From: an uncultured Bacteroidales bacterium
GTDB lineage: Bacteria; Bacteroidota; Bacteroidia; Bacteroidales; Paludibacteraceae
Direction of reading: 5' to 3'
Length of the DNA: 7,081 nt
Assembly: GCA_903912795.1 (NCBI GenBank)
Contig: CAIWIS010000610.1
Span: 1-7,081 of the forward strand
Shown: one piece after another, positions 6,084-7,081 of the stretch
Layout of the letters: the number at the start of each line of letters is the position of its first letter
Numbering within the stretch: the stretch's first letter is position 1
The notes under the pieces: model-generated
What the model was told of the DNA's origin: nothing
The model's input: only the letters and a program-made list of their open reading frames with translations
The model's database searches: none
Position numbers and translations under genes: made by a program

Positions 6084-6494
6084 ATGACTTCAATATTCAC
6101 ATTTCCCAAAAAGGAACATTTATGCGGTGAAATACGCATAGCAAAACTATATGCTCAAGGCAAAGCATTTATAGTTTATCCTTTGCGTGTGGTGTATAGT
6201 ATTAACGTTGAAGTTGCTCAAGAGCCAGTTAAAGTATTAATAAGTGTACCAAAAAAGAGATTTAAAAAAGCAGTTGATCGCAACCGAATTAAACGACTTA
6301 TGCGCGAAACCTATCGGCTCAATAAAAATAGTTTAATAACTAAAGCGACAGAAAACGAACTTACGTTGCAAATAGCATTTAATTATGTTGCCGATAGTGA
6401 AATAGATTATTCTACTTTAAACCGAAAAATGGAGAAGGCACTCAACCAAATTGCCGAAAAGCTTAACTCAAAATTCGTAAATCAAAATTCGTAA
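6084..6494 (+). CDS. rnpA: Ribonuclease P protein component
   Basis: RnpA is the small basic protein that binds the catalytic RNase P RNA and helps it cleave 5' leaders from pre-tRNAs. The 136-residue protein shows the signature region at 55-75: VPKKRFKKAVDRNR, then IKRLMRE, with the RNR motif at 66-68. Before it comes the N-terminal FPKKEHLCGEIRI segment typical of Bacteroidota. The start is the ATG at 6084. The last eight residues (SKFVNQNS, 129-136) and the stop codon are encoded entirely by a 14-bp tandem repeat starting exactly at codon 129, so the native tail probably ended near residue 128. The gene lies behind the hemD terminator without an obvious -7 element, and it pairs with yidD, whose start is 14 bp downstream. 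There is no rpmH next to it. Confidence 0.97.
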   Translation: MTSIFTFPKKEHLCGEIRIAKLYAQGKAFIVYPLRVVYSINVEVAQEPVKVLISVPKKRFKKAVDRNRIKRLMRETYRLNKNSLITKATENELTLQIAFNYVADSEIDYSTLNRKMEKALNQIAEKLNSKFVNQNS

Positions 6495-6508
6495 ATCAAA
6501 ATTCGTAA
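6468..6508. repeat. 14-bp tandem repeat spanning the rnpA 3' end and abutting the yidD start
   Basis: Nearly three copies of TCAAAATTCGTAAA are present (6468-6481, 6482-6495, and a 13-bp third copy at 6496-6508). The first two are identical. The repeat encodes the last eight RnpA residues and its TAA stop at 6492-6494. The third copy forms the whole spacer before the TTG start of yidD, which begins at the next base. Expansion or contraction by one unit would shift the rnpA frame, because 14 is not a multiple of three. Confidence 0.92.
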
Positions 6509-6730
6509 TTGAAAAGACTCATTCGTCATATTGCATTACTTCCGGTATATTTTTACCGCTATAGTATTTCGCCACTTTTGCATTCCACCTGCCGATATAC
6601 CCCTACTTGCTCACAATATACGGTAGAAGCGGTAATGAAACATGGCATTTTTAAAGGTGGATGGATGGCTCTTAAACGGATTTCAAGCTGCCATCCTTGG
6701 GGCGGAAGCGGGTATGACCCGGTAAAATAA
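6509..6730 (+). CDS. yidD: Membrane protein insertion efficiency factor YidD
   Basis: YidD is a small membrane-associated protein that assists YidC-dependent insertion of inner-membrane proteins. The 73-residue product is complete by family standards. It has an N-terminal amphipathic/hydrophobic helix (4-16), YRYSISPLL (16-24), CRYTPTCSQY (28-37), then KHGIFKGGWMALKR (44-57) and CHPWGGSGYDPV (61-72). The three conserved cysteines C28, C34 and C61 are present. The start is the TTG at 6509, because the family N-terminus MKRLIRHIALL begins there and no ATG is near. It follows rnpA by 14 bp, the common rnpA-yidD pairing, so it is probably cotranscribed. The whole spacer upstream is repeat DNA, leaving no conventional ribosome-binding sequence. 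Confidence 0.97.
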   Translation: MKRLIRHIALLPVYFYRYSISPLLHSTCRYTPTCSQYTVEAVMKHGIFKGGWMALKRISSCHPWGGSGYDPVK

Positions 6731-6754
6731 ATTAAATTGTAGACAACAATTCAA

Positions 6755-7081
6755 ATGACAAATAAAAATGCGATTATGGAAATTAAAAAAATTCAAATAA
6801 TATTTGCAGTTATTTTCTACTCTATAACTTCATTTTCCGCAAACGATATTTATTTTTCCAAAATAGGCATTGAGCAAGGTTTATCGCAGCTGTCAGTCAA
6901 TAATATTTATCAGGACGAGTTGGGGGCTATGTGGTTTGCCACGCGCGAAGGTCTGAATCGTTACAACGGAAACGGAATGCAAATATTACGCCCCGAACCT
7001 AATGACACTAACTCACTTGGCGAAAACCTGATACTTACAGTTTGTGGCGACAAAAACGGTCATGTGTATATTCGAACGCAA
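6755..7081 (+). CDS. Two-component-regulator-propeller protein, N-terminal fragment (possible hybrid sensor kinase)
   Basis: The frame is open from the ATG at 6755 to the last base (109 codons) and continues past the right edge. The N-terminus has a basic stretch then a hydrophobic segment IIFAVIFYSITSFSA, consistent with a signal peptide. Next come IEQGLSQLSVNNIYQDELG and MWFATREGLNRYNG, which match the first blade of the two-component-regulator propeller (the usual pattern is DGLSxxxVxxIxQDxxGxxWxGTxxGLxRYDG). In Bacteroidota such propellers form the periplasmic sensor part of hybrid two-component systems, histidine kinases, or AraC-type or LuxR-type regulators. The output domain lies outside the window. 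A second in-frame ATG at 6776 would give a tidier signal peptide and may be the true start. The gap from yidD is only 24 bp and no terminator is visible. Confidence 0.85.
   Translation, partial: MTNKNAIMEIKKIQIIFAVIFYSITSFSANDIYFSKIGIEQGLSQLSVNNIYQDELGAMWFATREGLNRYNGNGMQILRPEPNDTNSLGENLILTVCGDKNGHVYIRTQ

Noticed and set aside
6735..6751. Small inverted repeat AATTGT/ACAATT between yidD and the sensor gene
   Set aside because: A 6-bp AT-rich stem without a following T-run is too weak to call a terminator or operator.

Overview
The window looks like a chromosomal segment of an AT-rich member of the Bacteroidota, most likely a Bacteroidales-type anaerobe or facultative anaerobe. This is inferred from four things. 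An rseC-like gene leads an Rnf operon. A DUF4271-like membrane protein precedes a Bacteroidota-type HemD, followed by rnpA and yidD. TATTTTTG motifs of the Bacteroidota -7 type lie 26-29 nt before start codons. A two-component-regulator-propeller gene begins at the right edge. No strong Shine-Dalgarno sequences are apparent, and two genes probably start with TTG.

Left part (1-2410, minus strand): an rseC-like gene, rnfB and the first 329 codons of rnfC form one operon read right to left, running off the left edge. Rnf is a membrane ion-pumping ferredoxin:NAD+ oxidoreductase. RnfB carries an unusually visible set of 26 cysteines for Fe-S clusters, and RnfC carries the NADH/FMN module. Between rseC and rnfB sits a 42-bp near-perfect palindrome that supplies the rseC stop codon. 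Between rnfB and rnfC is a degenerate 8-bp tandem repeat.

Middle (2393-3711): a 237-bp AT-rich spacer, then an extended SDR (NAD-dependent epimerase/reductase type) on the minus strand. It is divergent from a LOG-family gene, with two TATTTTTG elements facing away from each other in the 83-bp gap.

Right part (3712-7081, plus strand): the LOG-family phosphoribohydrolase, a DUF4271-like six-helix membrane protein with an N-terminal DSI repeat, and hemD, ending at a strong intrinsic terminator. Then come rnpA (RNase P protein) and yidD (membrane protein insertion factor), a housekeeping pair here uncoupled from rpmH/dnaA. The last feature is the 5' end of a regulator-propeller sensor gene. A 9-bp repeat separates the LOG and DUF4271 genes. 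A 14-bp repeat encodes the rnpA C-terminus and abuts the yidD start.

I see no phage, CRISPR, transposase, tRNA or rRNA, and no clear undescribed multi-gene system. The most unusual layer is the set of short repeats and the palindrome that occupy gene junctions and have been captured into coding ends.
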